Below are positions 55,017 through 63,265 of a stretch of 64,000 nucleotides of DNA, piece after piece. The stretch covers positions 868,001-932,000 of the forward strand of contig NZ_CP102590.1 in NCBI RefSeq assembly GCF_032818155.1, in the 5' to 3' direction. Made by a program: the position numbers and the translations under genes. The notes under the pieces are model-generated. The model was not told the origin of the DNA. It did no database searches and was given only the letters and a program-made list of their open reading frames with translations. This DNA comes from Niallia taxi (GTDB taxonomy: Bacteria; Bacillota; Bacilli; Bacillales; Cytobacillaceae). Position 1 is the first letter of the stretch. Each line of letters begins with the position of its first letter.

Positions 55017-56453
55017 CTATTCATACCCTTTTTGCATGGGGATTCTGATTGTAAATATGCTGCCTTTTCCTACTTCACTTGATACACGAATGGTTCCTTT
55101 ATAGCTGTCGACAATCCATTTGGCAATGGATAATCCAAGACCGTGACCTCCGATTTGTCTTGTTCGTGATTTATCTGTCCGATAAAAGCGGTCAAAGATA
55201 CGTTGCTGGTCTTCCGGTTCAATTCCGATGCCGGTATCTCTAACTTCCACAATAAGCTCCTTATCACCTGCTTTTAGTGCAAGCAGCACCTCTCCGCCGT
55301 TTGGAGTGTACTTAATAGCATTTTCAACCAAAATGTACAAAAGCTGTGTAAATCTTTGAGGATCACCACGAACAATCAAACCTTCTGGTGCATGGAAATT
55401 CAGTTTGATTTGTTTCGAACCGGCTAGTGTCTTTAATGAATCAATTGTTTTGCTTGCTAACGGACAGTAATCAAAGGTTTCATTTACCAGTTCAATGTTT
55501 TCCAAGTCAGAGCGCGCAATTGTCAATAAATCACCAACTAAGCCTGCCATTCTTTTCACTTCGTTTTTCATATTAACAAGTAGCTTATGGGAATAGTCTT
55601 CTTCCTTAAATTCCGCGGTCATTTCCATTGCATTAATGGAGGACAGCATAACACTTAAAGGTGTTCGCAATTCATGGGATGCATCTGCGACGAATTCCTT
55701 TTGTCTTGCAAAAGTCTTTGAAATAGGAATCATTGCTTTTTTGGACATATAGTAGCTAATATAAATCGCAACTCCCATAAACAATATAGCTATTCCAAGC
55801 AAAATAAAAGGCAGCATCTTAAAGAGCTGGTATGCAAAGGAGATTTCCTTTCCGATATAAAGAATGCCAATTTCTTCACCATGCTGATAGATAGGCTGTG
55901 CGGCAACAAGTAATCTGACTGTCTCCTTTGTTTGCGAAGAATGAAATTCCTCTCCTCTGTCTCTGTTTTTAAACCGTCTTTCTGTTGATATATTAGCTAC
56001 CTTTATTGATTCAGTACGGATCTCATTTTCAACCGGGTCCCAGCCGGCAAGCTTGCTTAGTATAGCAGAGCGAGAGTCAGAAATCGTTTCATCCCCTAGA
56101 ACAAGAGAACCAGATGTGTTAACAACATAAAAGAAAAATTGGTCTACATCCTTTTCAAGGGATTTCTGGTACTGAAATTCAACAAGGCTTGTTTGGTTTG
56201 TCTGGGTCAAATATGTCTCAATGTTTGCTGCTTCCTGCACTGCACTCGCTTTCAGCTCACGCTCTTGCTCCTTGAAAATAGTAAAATATAATAACAAATA
56301 CACAACAACAATAAAAAGGAGCAAAAACAGCATAAGCAAGCCGCTGTAAAGCACTGTTAACCGATATTGAGTGCTTTTGAAGACATCCAGATTTTTACGG
56401 TCTTTCCATATAGAGAAAAGTGACAGCATTTTAGCTTTCAAATTTGTAACCAA
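55017..56453 (-). CDS. Membrane sensor histidine kinase
   Basis: The 478-residue kinase has two TM segments (about residues 31-56 and 207-229) flanking an extracellular sensor of about 150 residues, then a HisKA domain with the phosphorylated histidine in DASHELRTPLSVML near 260 and an HATPase with ENAIKYT, DTGIGIEPED and GGHGLGLSIA. There is no recognisable HAMP. It overlaps the response regulator gene by 23 bases. The start could be the TTG at 56453 or 56441, or the ATG at 56429. The genes upstream encode a membrane protein, PspA and another membrane protein, so the stimulus is probably envelope stress. Confidence 0.92.
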   Translation of the reverse strand: MVTNLKAKMLSLFSIWKDRKNLDVFKSTQYRLTVLYSGLLMLFLLLFIVVVYLLLYFTIFKEQERELKASAVQEAANIETYLTQTNQTSLVEFQYQKSLEKDVDQFFFYVVNTSGSLVLGDETISDSRSAILSKLAGWDPVENEIRTESIKVANISTERRFKNRDRGEEFHSSQTKETVRLLVAAQPIYQHGEEIGILYIGKEISFAYQLFKMLPFILLGIAILFMGVAIYISYYMSKKAMIPISKTFARQKEFVADASHELRTPLSVMLSSINAMEMTAEFKEEDYSHKLLVNMKNEVKRMAGLVGDLLTIARSDLENIELVNETFDYCPLASKTIDSLKTLAGSKQIKLNFHAPEGLIVRGDPQRFTQLLYILVENAIKYTPNGGEVLLALKAGDKELIVEVRDTGIGIEPEDQQRIFDRFYRTDKSRTRQIGGHGLGLSIAKWIVDSYKGTIRVSSEVGKGSIFTIRIPMQKGYE

Positions 56454-57105
56454 CCCCTCTAATGCTCTGAAGAAACCCCTGCTGACCGATCAAATCTAAT
56501 TTTTTACGGAGAAGCTTAATTGTTGCATCGATTATTTTCATCGATACATCAGCGTCAAGACCCCAAATGCGATCAAGGATTACTTCCCTTGGCAAAACTT
56601 GTCCGCGGTTTTGAACAAGCAAGTCCAGCATCTGAAATTCGCGAGGGCTTAGCTGGATTTCTTCCGCTCCATTACTGATCGTCTGGCTGAGTCTATTTAA
56701 GTGCATTTCATGAATGGACAGCTTTTCTTCGAGGATAGGTGCATAATTGCGGCGGGAAAGAGCTCGCAAACGGGCAAGCAGCTCGTCAATTTCAAAGGGC
56801 TTTACAAGATAATCATCTGCTCCTGCATCTAATCCGATGATCCGGTCACCCACTGCATCCTTGGCTGTAAGGATAAGAATTGCTCCTGAGTAACCACCGC
56901 TTCTCAGTCGTCTGCAAACGGACACACCGTCCTCATGAGGCATCATCCAATCCAATATCAATATATCATAATGGGAGGCTTTCGCGTAATCGTATGCGTC
57001 CTCTCCATCCATGACCCAATCAATATTATAGCTGCCCTTCTTTTTCAGCATAAATTCCACTAGCTCACCAAGCTGCAAATCATCTTCTGCTAAGAGTATG
57101 TTCAT
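56431..57105 (-). CDS. OmpR-family response regulator
   Basis: The 224-residue regulator has a receiver domain (MNILLAEDDLQLGELVEFML, phosphorylated aspartate in DILILDWMMP, GADDYLVKPF with the conserved lysine) and an OmpR/PhoB winged helix (LSPREFQMLDLLVQNRGQVL, SIRGVGYKFE). The ATG at 57105 is preceded by GGAGGAG; an earlier ATG at 57126 overlaps poor spacing. The histidine kinase gene overlaps its end. It probably controls the pspA-type genes upstream, though no repeat-type OmpR site is obvious. Confidence 0.95.
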   Translation of the reverse strand: MNILLAEDDLQLGELVEFMLKKKGSYNIDWVMDGEDAYDYAKASHYDILILDWMMPHEDGVSVCRRLRSGGYSGAILILTAKDAVGDRIIGLDAGADDYLVKPFEIDELLARLRALSRRNYAPILEEKLSIHEMHLNRLSQTISNGAEEIQLSPREFQMLDLLVQNRGQVLPREVILDRIWGLDADVSMKIIDATIKLLRKKLDLIGQQGFLQSIRGVGYKFES

Positions 57106-57233
57106 GTAAAGCTCCTCCATTTCCATTGGCTTTAATCTAAATTTAAGTTAATAAGCTTTCATTTCTACTTATTTCGTCCTTGTATCTCCAACTGCTTATC
57201 CACTGTTTGCATACTACCTGTTCTTTCTTAACA

Positions 57234-57926
57234 TTAGCTTAAGAAGGCTGTTACGATATAAAATCCTGCGTACAGAGATTGGCTAAGCAGTACTAAACTA
57301 AAAATCATTGCCTGAATCCATTTGAATTTACCGAAAAATCCTTTACCTCTGTTCATCTTTCTATCTGAAACACTACTCTTCAGTTCACCAAATGCCCGAA
57401 GAACAGACTGAACGAGAATGATAGAGCTGAGGAAAATCGCAACATGCATAATAATAATGCCATTACCATAATAAAGCGGTGCGGCAAGAAACGTGATTGA
57501 AGCTATTGCCCAGAAAAAACCTATAAACGTTCGAATCCAGAACAGCAAGGATAAAGCAAGCAGAGCAATTAACACGAATAGAATTAGCTCGTACTGCTGT
57601 CTCGAAACGAAGTAAAATAACCCGATTGCTGCCAATAAAGCTCCTGTATGCCCAACATATCTAGAAAAGGCATCCTTAAAAGCACTCCCTTCTGCCCCAG
57701 CCTCGAGCATTTTCTTATTCCGTAGCCCACGTATTTTCCTGCCTGCCGCTAGATCACTAAAAATGTTTAACAGCAGTGTATTCCATATGGATAAACAAGC
57801 CTTCACTAATGGAAAGATAGAAACAGCTAGTGCTAATGCTAGATAGACAAAAATAGGCAGTGATCTATCATAATCTAGAAATACACTTGGATCTGTGTGA
57901 AGTAGATTTTGGATTGTCTCTTTCAT
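57234..57926 (-). CDS. Polytopic membrane protein next to pspA
   Basis: The 230-residue protein has about six hydrophobic segments (near residues 25-55, 93-110, 112-128, 130-150, 155-175 and 208-228). The middle (GHTGALLAAIGLFYFVSRQQ, LALSLLFWIRTFIGFFWAI) loosely resembles the later part of M50B-type membrane peptidases found next to pspA in Bacilli, but the HEXXH zinc motif is not present. It could be a peptidase-derived, non-catalytic partner, or simply another family. GAGAGGAG precedes the ATG. A terminator separates it from pspA upstream. Confidence 0.68.
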   Translation of the reverse strand: MKETIQNLLHTDPSVFLDYDRSLPIFVYLALALAVSIFPLVKACLSIWNTLLLNIFSDLAAGRKIRGLRNKKMLEAGAEGSAFKDAFSRYVGHTGALLAAIGLFYFVSRQQYELILFVLIALLALSLLFWIRTFIGFFWAIASITFLAAPLYYGNGIIIMHVAIFLSSIILVQSVLRAFGELKSSVSDRKMNRGKGFFGKFKWIQAMIFSLVLLSQSLYAGFYIVTAFLS

Positions 57927-57957
57927 TTTTATACTCCTCTCTCTTTATATTAAAAAA

Positions 57958-57987
57958 GAAGCACCTTCTCTTAAATCCTGGTGCTTC
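57958..57987 (-). terminator. Terminator directly after pspA
   Basis: GAAGCACC and GGTGCTTC pair with a 14-base loop and TTTTTTA follows on the minus strand. It should reduce read-through from pspA into the membrane-protein gene and the two-component genes. Confidence 0.85.
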
Positions 57988-58007
57988 CCACTCTTATCAC
58001 CCAATCA

Positions 58008-58676
58008 TTATAGGGTTTCTTTTTCAGCCACTAGCTTTACTATTTCTGTTGTGATTTCATCTTCACTCACATAGGAAAAGCTTGTCCTTTCATAGCCGCT
58101 GTAATGGGTGGATGTATAGCTGCCAGCCTGAACTTCTGCTTCCATATAGAGAATTTTCTCCTCTTGCTTTGCAATACCTCTAACGATATTATCAGCATTG
58201 AAATTTATGGAAACCTTTTGGATTTGTTTGATTGATTTTGCTACATTTACACGGGAAGCAAGCAAAATCTTCTTATGCTGAAGCTCATTATATGTCACTT
58301 GAAGTTCATTGAACCTTTCCTTCAGGACATTTTTTTGATCTTTAAGGACAAGCTGCTGCTGTTCATACAAATGCAGCTGCTGCTCAAGATTGATTTTTTC
58401 CTGAACTGCTAATTTAGCGATACCTTCGTCCCCTTTTTCAAGAGCCAGCTTTGCTTGGCGCGCTCTTAATCCGATAAGCTCCTTTGTTTGCGCAATAAGT
58501 GCTGCTTGTTTGTTTTCCACAAATATCTGTCTCGATAACGCTGCCTGTGCACTGGTCAGGCCCTGCTCCATTTTCCTGGTATACTCATTCAGCATGGCAA
58601 TTGGATCTTCCATACTGTCCAATAAACTGTTGATATCTGCCTTTGCGATTGTTTTTATTCTTTTAAAAATGCCCAT
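58008..58676 (-). CDS. pspA: PspA/IM30 family envelope stress protein
   Basis: The 222-residue protein is the long helical PspA/IM30 coiled coil. It starts MGIFKRIKTIAKADINSLLD and continues MEDPIAMLNEYTRKMEQ, the usual family start, with long alternating Gln/Glu/Lys/Leu stretches to residue 170. PspA and LiaH form oligomers that bind stressed membranes and limit proton leak. The short tail ends ETTIVKLVAEKETL. It starts at an ATG with AAGGAGAG. The gene upstream encodes a membrane protein with only 0-1 base gap; downstream are a terminator, a membrane protein and an OmpR two-component system. Confidence 0.95.
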   Translation of the reverse strand: MGIFKRIKTIAKADINSLLDSMEDPIAMLNEYTRKMEQGLTSAQAALSRQIFVENKQAALIAQTKELIGLRARQAKLALEKGDEGIAKLAVQEKINLEQQLHLYEQQQLVLKDQKNVLKERFNELQVTYNELQHKKILLASRVNVAKSIKQIQKVSINFNADNIVRGIAKQEEKILYMEAEVQAGSYTSTHYSGYERTSFSYVSEDEITTEIVKLVAEKETL

Positions 58677-59105
58677 TTAAATTCTCTCCTTTTGCTCTGC
58701 TGTATTCTTTTCCCATTCGTCTAAAATCGCTGCATTGCTATAGTTAACAGATGGCTTTGGTGTATTCATAATCGAAGTGTCGATAAACTGCTGCATTGAT
58801 GAAGCATGAGATTTCTTCCTGAAGAATTTAACTGCAAGAACAATCACAGTAACCAGGAAGAGAATAAAGAATAATGTCCAAATCCATGAAAATGATGGTT
58901 CATTATGATAGCTGACCATTACTTTTTCATGGACCACCATATCCTGGTGATGCATCACGGCTTCTCCTGGACCTCCTCTGTCGTGAAAGCCTGCAGCCAT
59001 TGCAGTTGAAGCACCTCCAATCTGATTAAAGATAAAGCTAATCACAAGCGTCATAGAAGCAACCATAGCTCCCCAGAAAATACCTTTTTTTAAGCTAGCA
59101 TTCAC
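58677..59105 (-). CDS. Membrane protein translationally adjacent to pspA
   Basis: The protein of about 142 residues has a TM segment near residues 9-27, a His/Met-rich outside loop (FHDRGGPGEAVMHHQDMVVHEK), a second TM (about 72-93) and a hydrophilic tail (SIMNTPKPSVNYSNAA). The frame is open from 59132, but AAAGGAGG before the GTG at 59105 marks the start. It ends directly before the pspA start. It probably anchors PspA or passes on a signal, as LiaI does for LiaH; sequence similarity to LiaI is not evident. The His/Met-rich loop could bind a metal. Confidence 0.7.
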   Translation of the reverse strand: MNASLKKGIFWGAMVASMTLVISFIFNQIGGASTAMAAGFHDRGGPGEAVMHHQDMVVHEKVMVSYHNEPSFSWIWTLFFILFLVTVIVLAVKFFRKKSHASSMQQFIDTSIMNTPKPSVNYSNAAILDEWEKNTAEQKERI

Positions 59106-59208
59106 TGTTCTTATTCCTCCTTTCCTTTTCATATTCGTAGTTTAGTAGTCTTTGGTGAAAAGACGGTGAAAGCAAACTATCTTTTAACTCTATTAAAAAA
59201 ATAAAAAA

Positions 59209-59231
59209 GACAGCACGATCTTTGTGCTGTC
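59209..59231 (-). terminator. Terminator of the ABC exporter pair
   Basis: GACAGCAC and GTGCTGTC pair across seven bases; TTTTTTAT follows on the minus strand. Confidence 0.88.
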
Positions 59232-59239
59232 CTAAACGA

Positions 59240-61069
59240 TTAAATCACCCTTTTAAATTGACTAGTATACAAACCATAATAGAAGCCCTTTTGTACAACC
59301 AATTCCTCATGGCTGCCACGCTCGATGATTTCCCCGCCATTCAGTACAAGTATCGTGTCTGCCTCTCTGATTGTGCTTAGTCTGTGGGCAATAACGAAGC
59401 TTGTTCTTCCTTTCATGAGCTGCCCCATTGCTGCTTGTATTTGCATTTCCGTCCTTGTATCAATACTGCTTGTTGCTTCATCCAGTATTAACACAGAAGG
59501 ATCCGCAAGTATTGCTCGGGCAATTGTCAGCAATTGCCGCTGTCCTTGACTTAAGTTTCCTCCCTCTGCAGTCAAGACCGTATCATAGCCTTTTGGCAGC
59601 TTACGAATGAAGCTGTCAGCATTAGCAAGCTGTGCTACGTATTCTACTTCTTCGTCTGTCGCATCCAAACGGCCGTAACGGATATTCTCCCGGATAGTAT
59701 CTGAGAACACATAAGCGTCCTGCAAAACAATCCCTAGCCGTTGACGAAGACTATCCTTACTGATAGATTGTAATTCGTTACCGTCAATCGTAATTCTTCC
59801 GCTGCTTATCTCGTAAAATCTCGTTAAAAGATTAACAATCGTTGTTTTCCCAGCCCCTGTTGGCCCCACAAGAGCAATCGTCTCGCCAGGTTTGGCAGTC
59901 AACGTGATATCCTTTAAGATAGAATGACCTTCCTGATAACCAAATGAAACATTCTCAAATATCACTTCGCCCTTTATTCCCTGCACATCATGAACTGCTT
60001 GCTTTTCATCATACTCTGATTCCTTATCCATTATTTCAAACACACGCTCTGCTCCTGCCACGGCAGACTGGAGCATATTAAATTGATTGGCAACTTGATT
60101 GATGGGATCATTAAATTGTCTAGAGTATGATAAGAAACTAACGACAACACCTATTGTGACCATATCTTCAAGAGCCATCCAGCCACCTGCTGCTGCAATA
60201 ATTGCAAAGCTTGAATTCTTCATGACATTCATAACAGGACCAATAAATCCTGAGTAAATTTGGGCCCGGATAGACGCCTCCCGCAACTTTACATTGATGT
60301 CTTGAAATTCCGCCTTAACCTTTTCCTCACGGTGGAAAACCTTCACTGCCTTCTGTCCAGAAATGGTTTCTTCGATATAACCATTCAGTTCGCCAAGGTG
60401 CTGTTGCTGGCTTGTGAAGTATTTTCTAGTAAACTTCGCAATTTTCGAAGTCAGGAACATAACAAACGGGATTGTCACAAAACTCAACAATGTTAGCCAT
60501 ATATTCAGACTTACCATAAAGCATAATGCTCCGATAAGTGTGACTATGCTTGAAATAAGAGTTGTAAAGCTCTGGTTTAATGTGTTGGAGACACTCTCCA
60601 TATCATTTGTAGTCCTGCTCATTAATTCTCCATGTGACTGTCTATCAAAAAAATTCAAGGGCAGCTTCTGAAGCCTAGCAAATAAGTCCTTGCGCATCCC
60701 TTGCACAGTATTCTGAGAAACTGCTGCCATGAAATAGGATTGAAGCCATGTTGTAACAGAACTGCATATATAAACTCCAAGCAAGCCTGCACAAAACAAG
60801 ACAAGACCATTTGCGTTACGAGTAATAATATACTTATCTATGGAAGCACCTATTAAATAAGGACCTAAAAGGTTTAAAATAGCTGTCGCCATTGTCAGGA
60901 CTACTACAAGCAATAATCCTTTACGCTGATTGCCAATATAGCGCCATATCCGCAAGCATGTTTCCTTCGTGTTATTTGCTCGTTGTACAGGCATATTGCC
61001 GCGGAAATGTTTGGGTCCTCCTCCTAATCCCATCTGTTGTGGAGGAATGTTGGTTTTTCTTTCACTCAT
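59240..61069 (-). CDS. ABC exporter half B (canonical ATPase site; YfiC-like)
   Basis: The 609-residue half-transporter has six TM segments (about residues 55-340) and a nucleotide-binding domain: Walker A LVGPTGAGKTT near 405, signature LSQGQRQ, Walker B SVLILDEATSSIDT with the catalytic glutamate, and the switch histidine in IAHRLSTI. It pairs with the 575-residue half encoded upstream, whose Walker B lacks the glutamate, so this one supplies the main catalytic carboxylate. The pair resembles B. subtilis YfiB/YfiC and BmrC/BmrD-type multidrug exporters. The start overlaps the upstream gene by eight bases. Substrate not known. Confidence 0.94.
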   Translation of the reverse strand: MSERKTNIPPQQMGLGGGPKHFRGNMPVQRANNTKETCLRIWRYIGNQRKGLLLVVVLTMATAILNLLGPYLIGASIDKYIITRNANGLVLFCAGLLGVYICSSVTTWLQSYFMAAVSQNTVQGMRKDLFARLQKLPLNFFDRQSHGELMSRTTNDMESVSNTLNQSFTTLISSIVTLIGALCFMVSLNIWLTLLSFVTIPFVMFLTSKIAKFTRKYFTSQQQHLGELNGYIEETISGQKAVKVFHREEKVKAEFQDINVKLREASIRAQIYSGFIGPVMNVMKNSSFAIIAAAGGWMALEDMVTIGVVVSFLSYSRQFNDPINQVANQFNMLQSAVAGAERVFEIMDKESEYDEKQAVHDVQGIKGEVIFENVSFGYQEGHSILKDITLTAKPGETIALVGPTGAGKTTIVNLLTRFYEISSGRITIDGNELQSISKDSLRQRLGIVLQDAYVFSDTIRENIRYGRLDATDEEVEYVAQLANADSFIRKLPKGYDTVLTAEGGNLSQGQRQLLTIARAILADPSVLILDEATSSIDTRTEMQIQAAMGQLMKGRTSFVIAHRLSTIREADTILVLNGGEIIERGSHEELVVQKGFYYGLYTSQFKRVI

Positions 61070-62789
61070 AGACTACATCCTCCTTTCCAAGCTGGGAGCG
61101 GTATATTTCCTGATATACTTCACTATCCTTCATTAACTGTTCGTGTGTGCCTTCAGCACAAATCCGGCCATCCTCAAGCACCATAATTTTATCTGCTTCC
61201 AGCACAGAAGATATCCGCTGAGCGATGATAAATGCAGTGCTTTTTTCCAGCAATTCTCCAAGGGCCTTTTGAATGCGAGACTCGGTTCCCAAGTCTACCG
61301 CGCTTGTGCTGTCATCCAATATTAAGATGCTTGGCCGCACTAATAATGCTCTTGCAATGGAAATACGCTGTTTTTGACCACCAGACAAATTTATGCCCCG
61401 CTGACCAAGCATCGTATCATACCCATCTGGCATACTCATTATAAATTCATGAGCACAAGCTGCTTTCGCTGCTAATTCCACCTCTTCCTGTGCTGCATCA
61501 GAATTTCCATAAGTGATATTATCACGAATTGTGCCACTGAATAGTATGGTCTGCTGTAAAACCACACTAATAGATGTGCGTATATGCCCTAAAGAAATGT
61601 CACGGACATCTACGCCATCAATAGAAACACTACCTGCAGTTACATCATATAGTCTCGGAATTAATTGCACGAGTGACGATTTTCCAGAACCCGTTGCTCC
61701 TAAAATGGCAACCGTTTGCCCTGGACTAGCTACAAAACTGATATCCTTTAGTACGTCCGATTGTCCATCATAGCTGAAAGAGACACGATCAAACACAACT
61801 TCCCCACTTGTAACCGCCTGATGGTCTGCTTGCAGCTTGTCAGTTAGAGTAGAGTCTGTAGTAAGTACTTCCTGAATTCGGTCTGCTGATACTTTAGATC
61901 GGGAAATGGTAATCATCATCATGCCTATCATCATTACTGCAAACAATACTTGTGTCACATAGTTGATAAATGCAATCAAATCGCCAACTGGTAAGGCACC
62001 ATTCCATGTCTCGTTTGCTCCAAACCACAAAATGGCAACTAAGCTGAAGTTAAGAATAAGCATTAAAACAGGCATATTTAACGCAACAATACGGGCTGCC
62101 TTAATCGCATAATTTGTGTAATCACCATTCACCCTCCCAAACCGGTCATTTTCAAAATCTGTCCGCACAAACGCCTTGACTACTCGTATCCCTATCAAGT
62201 TTTCTTGAAGAACTGTATTCACCTTATCCAGCTTTTCCTGGACAACTGTATATGTAGGAAATGCGTGACGAATAAGGAAATAGAGGACAATAAACAATAT
62301 TGGAATTGTTACTGCGAATATGATTGCAAGTTTAAAGCTGATTGTAAAAGCCATGATGACACTTCCAATTGTCAAAAGTGGCGAACGAATGCTGCGAAGA
62401 ACTGTCATGATAAACATTTGCAACTGGACTATATCTGCTGTCAGCCGAGTAATTAAACTTCCGCCCTTAAATTGGTCCAAATTTTGAAAAGAGAAGGTCT
62501 GAACTTTGTCAAACACACTCTGCCGCAAATCAGTCGCAAAATTTAAGGAAGCAGTACTTGAAAACACCGTACAACCAGCACCGCCAATTAAGCCAATAAA
62601 GGCTACAAGTATCATAAGCCCTCCTGTTCGCTTAATCGTCTCCAAATCCCCTGCTATAACTCCTTCATTAACGATTTTCGCCATTAATATTGGCTGAAGT
62701 AAATCCATCGAAACCTCAAGCACCATAAACAGTGGTGCAAGCAATGTGATTTTCCAATAAGGCTTAAGATAAACCATTAATTTCTTCAT
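61062..62789 (-). CDS. ABC exporter half A (degenerate ATPase site; YfiB-like)
   Basis: The 575-residue half-transporter has six TM segments (about residues 15-300) and an ATPase domain with Walker A ILGATGSGKSSLVQLI near 358, signature LSGGQKQ, and Walker B SILILDDSTSAVDL. The catalytic glutamate after Walker B is replaced by aspartate (LDDS instead of LDEA), which is typical of one half of heterodimeric ABC exporters, so it would be the weakly hydrolysing partner. The H-loop also differs (IAQRIS, Gln for His). It starts at an ATG with AAGGGGGG. The His-rich protein gene lies just upstream in the same transcript. Confidence 0.94.
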   Translation of the reverse strand: MKKLMVYLKPYWKITLLAPLFMVLEVSMDLLQPILMAKIVNEGVIAGDLETIKRTGGLMILVAFIGLIGGAGCTVFSSTASLNFATDLRQSVFDKVQTFSFQNLDQFKGGSLITRLTADIVQLQMFIMTVLRSIRSPLLTIGSVIMAFTISFKLAIIFAVTIPILFIVLYFLIRHAFPTYTVVQEKLDKVNTVLQENLIGIRVVKAFVRTDFENDRFGRVNGDYTNYAIKAARIVALNMPVLMLILNFSLVAILWFGANETWNGALPVGDLIAFINYVTQVLFAVMMIGMMMITISRSKVSADRIQEVLTTDSTLTDKLQADHQAVTSGEVVFDRVSFSYDGQSDVLKDISFVASPGQTVAILGATGSGKSSLVQLIPRLYDVTAGSVSIDGVDVRDISLGHIRTSISVVLQQTILFSGTIRDNITYGNSDAAQEEVELAAKAACAHEFIMSMPDGYDTMLGQRGINLSGGQKQRISIARALLVRPSILILDDSTSAVDLGTESRIQKALGELLEKSTAFIIAQRISSVLEADKIMVLEDGRICAEGTHEQLMKDSEVYQEIYRSQLGKEDVVYE

Positions 62790-62813
62790 ATAACTCCCCC
62801 CTTACCAAGAAAA

Positions 62814-62835
62814 CGGATTGGATTACTCCAATCCG
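62814..62835 (-). terminator. Hairpin at the regulator-exporter junction
   Basis: CGGATTGG and CCAATCCG pair with a six-base loop that contains the stop of the His-rich gene. TTTTCTTGG follows on the minus strand. It may be a partial terminator or attenuator ahead of the exporter genes. Confidence 0.65.
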
Positions 62836-63188
62836 CCCCCATCCTCCAAATCCTGAGATTCCACCTTCTTTTGTAAAGGAAGTTCCTCTGCTACTATATC
62901 TTCTTGTACAGTTTCCGACATTTCATCCTCTTGAATTTCAAACAATTGAATAAACTCGTTTATTACCATATCAATAGCCTTCAATTCTCCAACTAAAATC
63001 GGCTGAATTGTTTGAAATTCAGGTGCCTCCAGCTGCTGTTTGATTGTGGAGCGCTTAAGATTCATCATCTCTAGAAAGGCAATTGCCCTGCCACGACGAA
63101 ATGTTTTTGCGCCTTTATGCCCTCTGTCCTTCCGCTTATGATGGTCCCTCCCGTGATGCTTTTCTTTTCTGAATTCCTCATGCTTCAT
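62823..63188 (-). CDS. His-rich small protein, likely regulator of the ABC exporter
   Basis: The 121-residue protein begins with a charged, His-rich stretch (KHHGRDHHKRKDRGHKG), then a helical domain (FRRGRAIAFLEMMNLKRSTI, TIQPILVGELKAIDMVINEF), and ends acidic. No membrane segment or full HTH is obvious, though the RSTIKQQL region could be part of one. I recall similar proteins next to YfiBC-like exporters in Bacilli, but know no proven function. The frame is open to 63311, but AGAGGG before the ATG at 63188 fixes the start. A promoter covered by twin GTATAC dyads lies upstream, so it is probably a repressor or drug/metal sensor in the exporter operon. Confidence 0.6.
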   Translation of the reverse strand: MKHEEFRKEKHHGRDHHKRKDRGHKGAKTFRRGRAIAFLEMMNLKRSTIKQQLEAPEFQTIQPILVGELKAIDMVINEFIQLFEIQEDEMSETVQEDIVAEELPLQKKVESQDLEDGGGLE

Positions 63189-63205
63189 TTTCATCCCTCT
63201 TATCT

Positions 63206-63221
63206 GTATACATTTGTATAC
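63206..63221. promoter_or_regulatory. GTATAC dyad operator, site A
   Basis: GTATACATTTGTATAC is an inverted repeat of GTATAC with four central bases, 18 bases upstream of the start codon of the His-rich gene. Confidence 0.7.
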
Positions 63222-63236
63222 GGTTTTTATAATTAT

Positions 63237-63265
63237 AATGTATACGTTTGTATACATTGTGTCAA
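63237..63265 (-). promoter_or_regulatory. Promoter of the His-rich gene/ABC exporter operon
   Basis: On the minus strand TTGACA (63260-63265) and TACATT (63237-63242) are spaced 17 bases; operator site B lies within the spacer and -10 region. Confidence 0.7.
63240..63255. promoter_or_regulatory. GTATAC dyad operator, site B
   Basis: GTATACGTTTGTATAC repeats the design of site A with one change. Its centre is 34 bases from that of site A, roughly three helical turns, and it lies within the promoter. Confidence 0.75.
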
